64,000 nt of DNA from Aradus depressus (taxonomy: Eukaryota; Arthropoda; Insecta; Hemiptera; Aradidae), in the NCBI GenBank assembly GCA_963662175.1, contig OY759220.1, forward strand, positions 47,588,136 through 47,652,135. The letters run 5' to 3'. The notes below the pieces were generated by a model, which had not been told where the DNA came from, did not search any database, and was given only the letters and a program-made list of their open reading frames with translations. Each line of letters opens with the position of its first letter. Within the stretch, counting starts at the first letter, position 1. Shown in pieces: positions 35,880-46,721 of this stretch. The translations under genes were made by a program, and so were the position numbers.

Positions 35880-35894
35880 TAGGATTTTTGAATT
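35880..35894. repeat. Target-site duplication of Jockey-1, 5' side
   Basis: taggatttttgaatt, an exact match to 31427-31441. Removing the element and one copy restores a normal satellite monomer (ttattaggatttttgaattgag). Confidence 0.9.
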
Positions 35895-37927
35895 GAGTTT
35901 CTCTTATTTCCCTGTTCTCATCGATAGACTTGCATAATGAAGCTGAAAAAGGGTTGGTGTGTTTGTAAGTTGTTCCGGTATCACGCCCAAACGGCCGGAC
36001 GGATTATCATGAAACCTCATATGTAGCATTCTTTTGAGCCCTATTGAATAATAGGCTATGTGGTGTCGCAAATTTTCGAACGGGAGGGGGGGTTGTAGGG
36101 AGGGGCCTAAGTATAAAAATCGTGCTAAATAATTTTTTAATGGTTGGATTGTCATGAAATTTCACATGTAGGATTCTTAAAAGCCAAGTTGAAAAATAGG
36201 CTCAGTGGCGTTTATAAATTCTGTACGGGAGGGGGAGATTGTGGGAGGCCTAAGGGAGCCACCACCTCTAAACTCCCCCCTCCCCTCACCCGATATCGCT
36301 GAAATTTGACAGGTTATGTCCTCTTTGGATTTTTATTTCAAATACGGAATTTGATGTTGATACATTCATTACATCGGCAGTTATTGGGATTTTTGAGTTA
36401 AGCCCCCACCCCGGAATTCCCCCATCCCCTCACCCGATATCGCTGAAATTTGACAGGTTATATCCTCAGTGGAGTGTAAGTTTAAATACGAAATTTGATG
36501 TTTATACATTCATTACATCGGCAGTTATTGGGATTTTTGTGTTAAGCCCTCAACCCGGAACTCCCTCTTCCCCTCAGCCGATATCGCTGAAATTTCACAA
36601 CAGGTTATGTCCTCAGTGGAGTGTTATTCTAAATACGGAATAGGATGTTGATACATTCATTACATCGGCAGTAATTGGGATTTTTGAGTTAAGCCCTCAC
36701 CCCGGAACTCCCCCTTCCCCTCAGCCGATATTGCTGAAATTTGACTGGTTATGTCCTCCGTCTATTGTAATTTGAAATACGAAATTTGATGTTGATACGA
36801 TCATTACATCAGCAGTTATTGGGATTTTTGAATTGAGTTTCTCTTATTTCCCTGTTCTCATCGATAGTCTTGCATAATGAAGCTGAAAAAGGGTTGGTGT
36901 GTTTGTATGTTGTTCCGGTATCACGCCCAAATGGCCGGACGGATTTTCATGAAACTTCATATGTAGCATTCTTTTGAGCCCGATTGAATAATAGGCTATA
37001 TGGTGTCGCAAAATTTCGAACGGGAGGGGGGGTTGTAGGGGTGGCCTAAGGGAGCCACCACCCCTAAACTCTCCCCTCCCCTCACCCGATATCGCTGAAA
37101 TTTGACAGGTTATGTCCTCATTGGATTTTTATTTCAAATACGGAATTTGATGTTGATACATTCATTACATCGGCAGTTATTGGGATTTTTGCGTTGAGCC
37201 CCCACCCCGGAACTCCCCCTTCCCTTCAACCGATATCACTGAAATTTGACTGGTTATGTCGTCAGTGGAGTGTAAGTTTAAATACGAAATTTGATGGTGA
37301 TTTGATCATTAGATCGGCAGTAATTGGGATTTTTGAGTTAAGCCCTCAACCCGGAACTCCCCCTTCCCCTCAGCCGATATTCCTGAAATTTGACTGGTTA
37401 TGTCCTCCGTGTATTGTAATTTGAAATACGAAATTTGATGTTGATACGATCATTACATCGGCAGTTATTGGGATTTTTGAATTGAGTTTCTCTTATTTCC
37501 CTGTTCTCATCGATAGACTTGCATAATGAAGCTGAAAAAGGGTGGGTGTGTTTGTAAGTTGTTCCGGTATCACGCCCAAACGGCCGGACGGATTATCATG
37601 AAACTTCATATGTAGCATTCTTTTGAGCCCGATTGAATAATAGGCTATGTGGTGTCGCAAAATTTCGAACGGGAGGGGGGGTTGTAAGGGGGGCCTAAGT
37701 ATAAAAATCGTGCTAAATCCTTAATTAATGGTTGGATTGTCATGAAATTTCACATGTAGGATTCTTAAAAGCCAAGTTGAAAAATAGGCTCAGTGGCGTT
37801 CATAAATTCTGTACGGGAGGGGGAGGTTGTGGAAGGCCTAAGGGAGCCACCGCCCCTAAACTCCCCCCTCCCCACACCCGATATCGCTGAAATTTGACAG
37901 GTTATGTCCTCATTGGATTTTTATTTC
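35895..37927 (+). repeat. Satellite array, right subfamily (after Jockey-1)
   Basis: Continues the interrupted monomer. Blocks at 36067, 37007 and 37656 give spacings of 940 and 649 bp, a third copy of the 1.59-kb super-repeat. Subtracting the Jockey-1 insertion (4453 bp including one target duplication) puts the first of these blocks 792 bp after the last one on the left, so the array register is preserved. It ends at 37927 inside a monomer (cctcattggatttttatttc) against the Jockey-2 tail. Confidence 0.95.
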
Positions 37928-38096
37928 TTTTTTTTTTTTTTTTTTTTTATTTACAAAGAGATATTTACAACTGTATAAAAATATATACAACAAGCAAATA
38001 TGCTAATACAGACATAATGGCAATGTCAAAATGTCATGAGGGGAGAAATCTCCCAGTGGTGACACTTCCTAGTCACTGATTTTCTCTCATTTGTAA

Positions 38097-40814
38097 CTAA
38101 TCACTGTCACTGTCACTGCTGCTGCTAAGGAGGTCTCTAGGCCATTGACGCTTAAGCCGTCGTTGGGGAAGTACGGCAGAATGGAGGGCACGGACCAGAG
38201 GATTATTGTGGGAACCAAGAAGGGAAAATAATTTTTTGTATTTGCATTTAGCGACTTCAGTAATGAAAGGTACATTAAGGTCAGTGTGAAGGGTTTTGTT
38301 GGAGACGTAGTAAGGAGCATTGGCTATTGTACGAAGGATTTTGGATTGAAGGGATTGGATGCGCTGGAGATTGGAAGCCTTGGCAGAACCCCAGAGTTCA
38401 AGTCCGTAAGTCCACATAGGTTTGAGTATTGAGTTGTATATAAGTCGTTTTGTTGTCAAAGTTAGTTTGGATCTTTTGTCTAGCAGTCGTAGTAGAAGTT
38501 TATAACGTCTGTTCATTTCTTGTCTTTTCAGTCTCGTGTGTGAATTCCAAGTTAGTCGTTTGTCGAGTATGAGGCCTAGATAGCGGACTTCGTTTTTTAA
38601 AGGGATGGGATTTTTGTTAAGGTACACTGGAGGGCAGGTATATTTTCGACGAAGGGTGAAGACGATGTGAACTGATTTTGTGTCGTTCACCTTCACTCTC
38701 CACTTTTTGTATCAGGACTGAAGGGTTATCAGGTGTTCTTGTAGGTGTCTGGATGATAGGACAGGGTCGGGATGAGGAGAGAGGATTGCAGTATCATCTG
38801 CAAAGGTGTGGAGTTGTGTTGATGGATGGGTGGGGATATCAGCTGTGTATATTGTGTAGAGGATAGGACCCAGGATACTACCTTGTGGAACGCCAGCATT
38901 TTGTGGGGACGCGGGAGAAAGGGCAAGACCCTGGCTTACACAAAAGGTTCTTTCAGAAAGGTAAGATTTTAGGATTAGGAAGAATGTGAAGGGAAGGACT
39001 GCTTTGAGCTTCCACAGCAAGCCCGGGTGCCAAACTCTGTCAAACGCTTGTTCAACGTCGAGAAAGGCCGCCGAGCAATACTGCTTTTGCTCCAGGGTAG
39101 ATGCAATGATGTCTACAACGCGATGGCACTGATGTATGGTTGAGTGGTGTTTTCGGAAACCAAACTGATGATCAGGGATGATGTTTTGACCATCCAGTAT
39201 GGAAAGGATTCTCCTTAGAAATAGTTTTTCAAAAACTTTTCCTAGAAGAGGAAGGAGGCTGATAGGTCTGTAGGAACTGGGATGATGGGAGGGCTTGTTT
39301 GGTTTGGCTATCATTTTTATGACAGAGTGCTTCCAGGGGCTTGGGAAATGAGTGGTACGGAGGATGGAGTTGTAAATGTAGGTAAGGAAAATAATGGATT
39401 TCTTGGGGAGGTTTTTCAAAATAGGGGAGGTAATTAAATCATAACCAGGGGCTTTCTTTTTGGGAAGGTGTTGAATTGTGTATTTTACGTCTGAAGGATG
39501 GAAGCACTTAGGAGGGGGAGAAAGGGGAAGTGGATTGTCTAGCTCGCTTTCGACTGATGAAGAATGATGGGGATCAACAATATCGGGGTGAGGAGTAAAT
39601 ATTTCAGTAAGATGGGAAGCAAACATGTTGGATTTCTCTTCATCAGACTTGGCCCAAGAGCCGTCATCATGACGGAGAGGACGGGAGGAATTTTTATAGG
39701 AAAGTAGCCTTTTCGTCGCTGTCCAAAGAGATGTTCTGTTTTCATTCATAGTCTGTGTGTACTGTTCGTATTGCAAGTTTCGCATCTGCTGCAGTTCCTT
39801 CTTCAGTGTGTTAGTCAAGTTGTTGAGGTGTGTTTTGTCGCTGGGGTACCTAGTCCGTTGCCATAATGCTCTTGCTCGTCGTTTGTCAGTTATCAATTTT
39901 CGAATGTGTAGGGGCACGCTGGGGGTGAGGAAGTAAGGCCTGTTGATGACACGAATTGTACTGTTTTTTATAGATGTATCTATGAGATGTGTAAACTGTT
40001 CTACTGCTCTGTCAATGTCGTCTTTGGTTTTTAGAGGGATTTTTAAGTCTATTTGTTCGTCTAGTAAGTTTCGAAATTTTGTCCAGTCAACAGGTCCAGT
40101 AATAAGGCTAGGTTTAGGAGGAACAGTAAAAGGACGGATGTCGAGAACGAGCAAGACAGGACTATGGTCAGAGGATGGGTCATGAAGGGAATAAATATCG
40201 GAATGGATGGACGGGAGGTGGGAGGTGACAAATATGTCGAGGATATCGGGAAGTTTGGCATGGGATGTTGGCCAATACGTCGGCTCGGGAGGGGATATGC
40301 ACTTGAGGGAGGATGAAAGGATGGTGTTGAGAAGGACAGTGCCACGTGGGTTGGAGGCACGGCAGCCCCACTGTTGGTGCTTCGCGTTGTAGTCGCCACC
40401 TGCAAGGAATGTAGGGCCAAGGGACTGGAAGAAGACTTGGAATTGTTGTAGGGAAATTCTTTTATTAGGAGGACAATACACAGCTGCAATAGACATCTGA
40501 AAAGGATGGGATTTGAGGGATATGGCTGTCGACTGAAGGGAATCAGAAGATATGTTGCTTAGGGGATGATGGGATAAGGACTTTCGGACTAGGACCGCAG
40601 TGCCGCCATGGCCCGTGTTGTCTGGATGGTCAGTTCGGTGAGTTATATAGTCAGTAATAAAGAAGTTAGTTTTGTCCGTAAGGTGAGTTTCCGTAATGAG
40701 AGCAATGTCGATTCTTTTTTCATGTAAGATTAAGTCGAGTTCGTTGGTATGTCTGATTATACCATTGGCATTCCAAAGAATGAGGGTTAAGGAGTTTTGC
40801 GTCTGGGGATTCAT
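38097..40814 (-). pseudogene. Jockey-2 ORF2 (EN-RT), complete except for one TGA
   Basis: ATG at 40812-40814. Endonuclease motifs LILWNANGI, ITETHL, AGGDYNAKHQQWG and SSDHSPVLL. RT motifs YRPISLLPLLGKVFEKLF, AAFLDVEQAFDRVWH, GVPQGSILGPILY and catalytic TFADDTAIL. The only interruption is TGA at 38712-38714, where Jockey-1 has Trp (EVWSKSW). The frame then continues for about 200 codons and ends in an acidic Ser/Asp tail at 38097. About 905 codons in all. Same clade as Jockey-1 but a separate family by divergence. Confidence 0.92.
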
Positions 40815-40886
40815 GGATTAGGAAGGGAAATGTTGCCACTCACTAATCTGGTGAGGTGAGTGATGAGAGGGGTGATAAGGTTCTGT
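40811..40886 (-). pseudogene. Jockey-2 ORF1 C-terminal remnant
   Basis: Upstream of ORF2 the minus strand has an open frame (LITPLITHLTRLVSGN) ending in TGA that overlaps the ORF2 start as ATGA. The hydrophobic helical end resembles the ORF1 C-termini of Jockey-1 and Jockey-3. The rest is removed by 5' truncation. Confidence 0.6.
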
Positions 40887-41010
40887 CCAATGAGGACATA
40901 TCCTGTCAAATTTCAGTGATATCGGCTGAGGGGAGAGGGTAGTTCCGGGGTGGGGGCTCATTTCAAAAATCCCAATAACTGCCCATGTAATGAATGTATC
41001 AATACAAAAT
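40887..41010 (-). repeat. Inverted satellite monomer remnant
   Basis: ccaatgaggacatatcctgt and the following bases are the reverse complement of the main satellite (cctcattgg orientation to the left of Jockey-2). It is the start of the 1.4-kb duplicated segment. Confidence 0.85.
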
Positions 41011-41929
41011 TCAGTATGAGGATTAAGGAGCCCCTATGTAAGTCAACTGTTGAATATTAGCACAAACGGTCGACTGCTTTTGGAGGGAAGCGAAAAGTTA
41101 ATTGATTAATTCGTTGTGGGGAAGTACATTGTCGGAGATTCACTGTCGTCTTCTTTAACGTTATATTGGAATAGAAGATGAAAACTTAATAAGAAAATAG
41201 AAAGAAAAGTTTCAATATATTTTTGGGGATTATCCATGGAACATTGTTGTCAGAGTCAGGAAGTGTGCCAGTCAATGGTAACATCTTGTAATGAATGACG
41301 TTGATGGTGTCCAACATGGGTCCTCTTCCACCAGACCTAAACAACAAAACAACAAAGTCGCCGGTGAATCACCGACAATGTACTACCCCACCACGAATTA
41401 ATCAGTTACGTTTTCGCTCAACCTCCAAAACCAACCTCATTTGGGCGATATGTATTTGAATTGCATAGTCCCTACTGAATCCTGATACTAAGTTTTATGT
41501 CGATACATTAATTACCTACATCGGCAGTTGTCAGTTTATGTGAGTCGAGCCCCCTTCTCTGATACACTCCTTCCCTTTAACCGGTTTCGCGGAAAATTAA
41601 TAGGTGCATTGCTTATGTGGTTTTGAATTTAAATATAAAATTTCATGTTACTATGTTCTGTGGTAAAAAGAAATTGTGTAAAATAAATGAAAAATATATA
41701 ATTATAAATAAATTAATAATGATGAAATAATAATAATATAAACAATAAATTACCACATTTCCTGTAGAAATTGTATCTCTGGTCTTTTACTAAATTTTGA
41801 TTTCTAAAGTAATTTTCGAAAAGGGCCTTAAAAAAATATAATATATAACATTTTTAAGAAAGTTAACGTAATTTAAAAAAATTTCAATTAACAAACTTTT
41901 CATTTGGATTTCTAAAGAGATGCCATATA

Positions 41930-42323
41930 TCATACATATAAAGCTGAAAATGTCTGTGCGTTGTACCGCTATAACTCACCAACGGCTTCATGCATTTCAT
42001 TAATTGTTTTTTTAATTTGTTCGTCATCGTCTGTGGAAGGTTATAGACGTATTAGTACCTCAATATCTGGTCCATCCCAGCATCCACCCACGCAATCTTT
42101 GTAACTCAAAAACCACTGCAATGATTAATGAGGAATCTTTTTGAATAGATAAGTTTTATCTACCGGAAGGTTAAGGTCTATTTTTTAATCAACCCCTGGT
42201 CCATCCCAGCATCCACTCACGCAATCTTTGTAACTCGAAAACCATTGCAACGATTAATGAGAAATCTTTTTGAATAAATTAGTTTTAGCTCCAGGATGGT
42301 TGAAGTCTATGTTTTAATCAACC
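41930..42323 (+). mobile_element. Non-autonomous Helitron, left copy, 5' part only
   Basis: Starts with TC after an A (tcatacatataaagctg) and continues with the Helitron-type leader tgtaccgctataactcacca. Two ~129-bp direct repeats beginning ctggtccatcccagc (42067, 42196) lie inside. The 3' half is missing because the Gypsy LTR starts at 42324. The complete version is at 49954-50640. Confidence 0.75.
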
Positions 42324-42545
42324 AGTTATATGTAATATTATAGCTATGCTTGTACATTTTATGCTAGCTAGACAGTTCCCACGAAACTGTCTTCCCTACT
42401 CTAGGATATAAGGTTCTCATTTTGTAAAATAATAGTTAGTTCATCATTCTGCTGCTTGCCAGTTACTATGCCTGTTCAATATTTGTAATTATTTCATAAA
42501 TAAAGTTTTTTTTATTAAAACAAGTCGGTTTCCAGTATTATAATT
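42324..42545 (+). repeat. 5' LTR of a Gypsy-type element (222 bp)
   Basis: Begins AGTTATATG and ends ATTATAATT, the AGT...AATT termini typical of insect Gypsy/errantivirus-like LTRs in place of TG...CA. A polyadenylation signal aataaa is at 42499-42504. It is followed at once by a primer-binding site. No matching 3' LTR exists in the window. Confidence 0.8.
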
Positions 42546-42563
42546 GGCGCCTGAAACCGGGAC
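42545..42563 (+). promoter_or_regulatory. tRNA primer-binding site
   Basis: tggcgcctgaaaccggga starts at the last LTR base. TGGCGCC matches the 3' end of several tRNAs used by retroelements (Lys-type is possible); the exact tRNA cannot be named from this alone. Confidence 0.7.
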
Positions 42564-42628
42564 CTCGTCAGTTTCAAGTTTGAAGACCATTTGTCCTCAG
42601 TACCGTGACTTTACCCGGAGCTTGAAGC

Positions 42629-43680
42629 TTGAAGTCTCTACTTCTTGAACGAGGTATCTACTTAGAAAACTTTCTACAACCTGCAAGCCGCTTACTCGAG
42701 GTGAAGAAGAAGTCAAAACTGGCATCTTATAGGCAGAGACGACTTTCGGACTCATCATCCTCAGAGGAAGAAGAACCTTACAGCGAAGAAGAAAACAACG
42801 AATTAACTGTAAGTTCCTTCTCTAATATTAAGTTGAAACCATCCAAGATAGAAATAAGTAATTTACCTAGCATAAATATGTCTAACCCAGTGGCAATTTC
42901 AAAACCTATCCCATTAGATATTATAAAATTCATAATCCCATATGATGGCAATTCATATGAATTAGCATCATTCTTAAAAAATTTAGAAATCTTTTACACT
43001 GATTATTGTGATGAAGCATAATTGGAAAGGGACAATAATCACTACCTAATTTTTAGCGGGACTAAAAGCAAATTACAAGGCTCTGCCCGGATAGCGTGTG
43101 CCGATGCAGGACACCTATCCGAAATTGTAGAAACGCTCAAACGAAATTTTGCCGATAACAGACCCGCTAGGATAATTAGGAGAGAATTAATGTCTATGAC
43201 ATCTCATAGAGGAGAACATCCAATGTCCTTTATTACTCGGTTGGAAGAAAAACGAGCACAAATTAGGACACAATATAAACTAGGCGGTAAATCAGAAATA
43301 TCTTTGAGAGAGTTAGATGAGGATCTAATTGATGTATTCTGCTCAGGGGTTCACCCACGTTAGGGGAAATGGTTGAAAACCTGCAGCCTCAAAGTCTGAC
43401 CGATATTAGGAATAAACTAATCTCCTCATGTCAAATTGTCATGAGAAACCTGGGCTATGAGAATGCCATAAACGTTGTAAATGGTATAACTGGCCATTAC
43501 CAAACAAACTCTTTCTTTCATGGGAAAGAAGATTATAATAAAAAACCTGTCAAACCAAAAGTAGGTCAAAATTTCTTTCAAAAACAAAAACCACAATGGA
43601 CCCAACAACAATACCAAAGACCATGGCCTTCCCCACAAACGAACCAGCAACAATTCAATTCACAAAAATTATATTTGTAA
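42629..43680 (+). pseudogene. Gypsy-type gag, broken
   Basis: An open frame from about 42629 (first ATG in that frame at 42878) with a Ser/Glu-rich acidic stretch, then a capsid-like region (about 42890-43363), then a Gln/Pro-rich end without a zinc knuckle, as in errantivirus-type Gag. Lesions: in-frame TAA at 43019-43021, TAG at 43361-43363 with a frame change close by, and a terminal stop at 43678-43680. Role by family: capsid protein. The true start is unclear. Confidence 0.75.
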
Positions 43681-43705
43681 TAGAGCAGTAGGCCCAAATG
43701 TTAAC

Positions 43706-46700
43706 AGATATGTAGAAAATTTTACAGTAAAAACCCCCAACGGAGAGACATCAGGTAATCAATATGTGAATTTTAACTTACATTCCATATTTCCAAATGT
43801 TACACAATCAGTTAAATTTTATATTTTTGATTTTAGTGATAAATATGATATTCTGTTAGGGCACGAAACCTTGACCGCTTTAGATAGTAGCGTAGATTTT
43901 AAAAACAAAATACTAAATAATAAATATGAAAACAAACCACTATTATTTCTAATTGAAACTCCGGAAATAAATATAAGGCCAGGAAAACAAATTGTCAGAG
44001 TAAAGGTAAATAAAAAAGAAGGGATAGGAGTAATAAAAAATCAAAAATTCGAGAATTGCTTCATTGAAGAAGGTCTCGTAAACATAAAAAATAATGAATG
44101 CTTGGTGACACTTCACTCTAATCATCCTGAGTTGATGACCATTTGTCCTCAACCAATGGAAATTGATGAAGTGGAATCAATTATTGATATCGATTCCTAT
44201 AGGTCGACCTTTTGTCCTTCTAGTAGAGATGAGATCATCCAAGACATTCCAAATCTGTTAAGAACAGACCATCTCAATGATGAGGAAAAAAGATTTATTC
44301 TTAATTTAGCAAAAAAATACCCTGAAATCATAAAACGTGAACAGGACCCACTAACATGTACAGGACTACTGAAACATACTATTAGAACAGTTAATGAAAA
44401 CCCTGTATATACGAGGAATTATAGATATCCTCAAATATTTAAAAAAGACATAGAACTGGAAATAGATAAGCTATTAAAAAATAAAATTATACAACAAAGC
44501 CACTCCCCATATAACAGTCCCATATGGGTCGTACCAAAAAAAATGGACGCTTCAGGAAAACGTAAAATCCGTATGGTCATAGACTATAGAAAACTTAATG
44601 AAAAAACAGTGAATGATAAATTCCCACTTCCCAATATAGAGGATCTTTTTGGGAAAATAGGTCGCTCTATGTATTTTTCAACTATAGATCTAGCGTCCGG
44701 TTTTCACCAAATCGAAATGTCTCCAGAATCTGTTCCCAAAACGGCCTTTTCAACAGAAAAGGGTCATTTCGAATTTCTGAGAATGCCTTTCGGTTTGAAA
44801 AATGCACCTCCAAGCTTCCAACGCGCTATGAATTTAATTTTTTCGGACATGGAAAATGTTTTAATTTACATGGACGATATCATTATATTTAGCGACACTC
44901 TGTTCGAACATCTAAAACATCTACAGAGAGTTTTTGAGCGCTTAAAACGATATAACCTAAAAATTCAGTTAGACAAGACGGAGTTCTGCAAAAAAGAGCT
45001 ACTGTATCTAGGTCATATTATTTCAGAGAAAGGGATTTCCCCTAATCCTTCAAAATTAGAAGCTATATCAAAATTTCCTCGACCAAAAACTACGAAGGAA
45101 ATAAAACAATTCTTGGGATTGACAGGCTATTATCGCAAGATGATAAAAGATTATGCAAAGATTGCAAAACCTTTAACAATAGCCTTACGTACAGACATGA
45201 AATTAAATCCTAACGATCCCTCATTTATTAACTCTTTTGAAACACTCAAAAATCTTTTAACTTCTAGTCCAATACTTCAGTTACCAGACTTTGACAAACA
45301 CTTCACACTGACTACAGACGCCTCAAATTTGGCATTAGGAGCCGTGCTATCACAAAATATTAACGGAAAAGACTTACCGGTTTGTTTTGCATCAAGAACA
45401 TTAAACAAACAAGAAGAAAGATTAAGCACGATCGAAAAAGAATGCTTAGGAATAGTCTGGTCTTGTAAATATTTTCGACCATATCTTTACGGACGACACT
45501 TTACACTAAAAACTGACCATAAGCCACTCCAATGGCTACACAACATGAAAGAGCCCAACGCTAAATTATTACGTTGGAAAACTCAACTCGCTGACTATGA
45601 TTTCGAAATTCAGTACATAGAGGGAAAATCTAACAAAGTCGCTGACGCCCTATTTCGAATTCAACTTTGCAATGCTACAGATTCAGATAATCCTGAAACC
45701 TCTAATTGCACCAATTCAAATTTGCAATCTCCCCCTGTAGTGAATGAAGATGACATACAAAAGGAACTAGACAATTTTATTAAGGAATTCCCCCTAACTT
45801 CTCCTGACGAATTATTGGACAACGATAACAACCAAGAAATGACTGACGATAGCTCCTTAGTAACATTACATTCCCAACTTAGTTCGGATGAAACGCAGGG
45901 CATTGCTGATCCTGATAAAGCTATCAACATGGAATCCAACCAAATCATTTTGGAACGTCTTAATAAAACACATAAAGCCATTAAACTTTTTGGTAAAAAC
46001 AGAATATATTGCTATTTTCTAGATCCAAAAGACACTTCTCACTTTAAAAAATTCTTAATTGAGTATTTGAAGCCTAACACAAAATATGGCGTATATTTTA
46101 AAACTGACGGCATTCTTACTCAAAATTACCAACAAGCATTTCTAACGCTTTCCTCCCTTATTGAAACAAATTTTAGAACAAATCGCCTTATCCGATATTC
46201 TAAATACTTGATAGATATCTTAACGGAAAATGAACAAATGGAAATTGTGGCTAACTACCACGTTGGTAAAAGTTGTCATAGAGGCATATCAGAAACAATA
46301 AATCAACTAAAAAGACGATATTATTGGCCTTCAATGATTAAAACAGTTACCGAATTTATAAACAATTGTCCCATATGTTTAAAAGTCAAGTATGACAGAC
46401 GACCCTTTAAGGTTCAATATAATGTCACCCCTACTCCTGATAAACCATTCATGAAAATACAAATTGACGTTTTTCAGTATGACAAGCAGAAATTTTTAAC
46501 TATAATTGACTGTTTCTCAAAATTACTAACATTATACCCTCTACTTAGCTTGAATCAACCCCACATACAAGACAGTCTTCGAGAATACTTGAGACATTAC
46601 CCAATACCTCAAACCATACAAATGGATAACGGTCCCGAATTTTCCAACCATAGTCTTCAAAACTTTTTAAGACTATATAACATTGAGCCCTATTATGTAA

Positions 46701-46721
46701 CCCCAAACCATCCAGATTCAC
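43706..46721 (+). pseudogene. Gypsy-type pol (partial protease, RT, RNase H, partial integrase)
   Basis: One frame covers protease remnant, RT, RNase H and integrase. The protease part has the late ILLGHETL box, but I cannot find the catalytic D-T/S-G triad upstream, so its N-terminal part is probably deleted. RT: FLRMPFGLKNAPPSF and YMDDIIIF (near 44870). RNase H: TLTTDASNLALGAVL. Integrase: zinc-binding H-H-C-C (HVGKSCHRG...CPICLKVK), first Asp in QIDVF, second Asp in MDNGPEF. It stops at NHPDSQ, just before the third catalytic acidic residue. The frame continues into foreign sequence to a stop at 46795. Confidence 0.9.

Larger units (their letters stand above)
37928..40886 (-). mobile_element. 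Jockey-2: 5'-truncated Jockey-clade element
   Basis: Minus strand, with a 21-T tract (37928-37948) as its poly(A) tail, a 3' UTR (37949-38096), complete ORF2 and only the last ~24 codons of ORF1. The 5' end is cut at 40886. No target duplication is visible. The satellite on the two sides is in opposite orientation, so this junction has been rearranged or the element inserted at an inverted boundary. Confidence 0.88.
40887..42323. repeat. Duplicated segment X, left copy (~1.4 kb)
   Basis: Nearly identical to 48943-50346. It contains the inverted satellite remnant, a non-coding stretch, a very diverged satellite monomer (about 41480-41650, with acatcggcagttgtcag), an AT-rich stretch to 41929, and the 5' half of a Helitron. 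It is cut at 42323 exactly where the Gypsy LTR begins. There is no gene. The two copies differ by scattered substitutions and one ~30-bp deletion near the satellite remnant. Confidence 0.9.
42324..46721 (+). mobile_element. Truncated Gypsy-family LTR retrotransposon
   Basis: LTR, primer site, gag and pol are in normal order. Everything after the middle of integrase (end of pol, any env-like ORF, polypurine tract, 3' LTR) is missing. At 46721 the sequence switches to an unrelated protein family. Gag is broken in several places and the start of the protease is missing. This is a dead copy of an insect errantivirus-like element. Confidence 0.88.
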
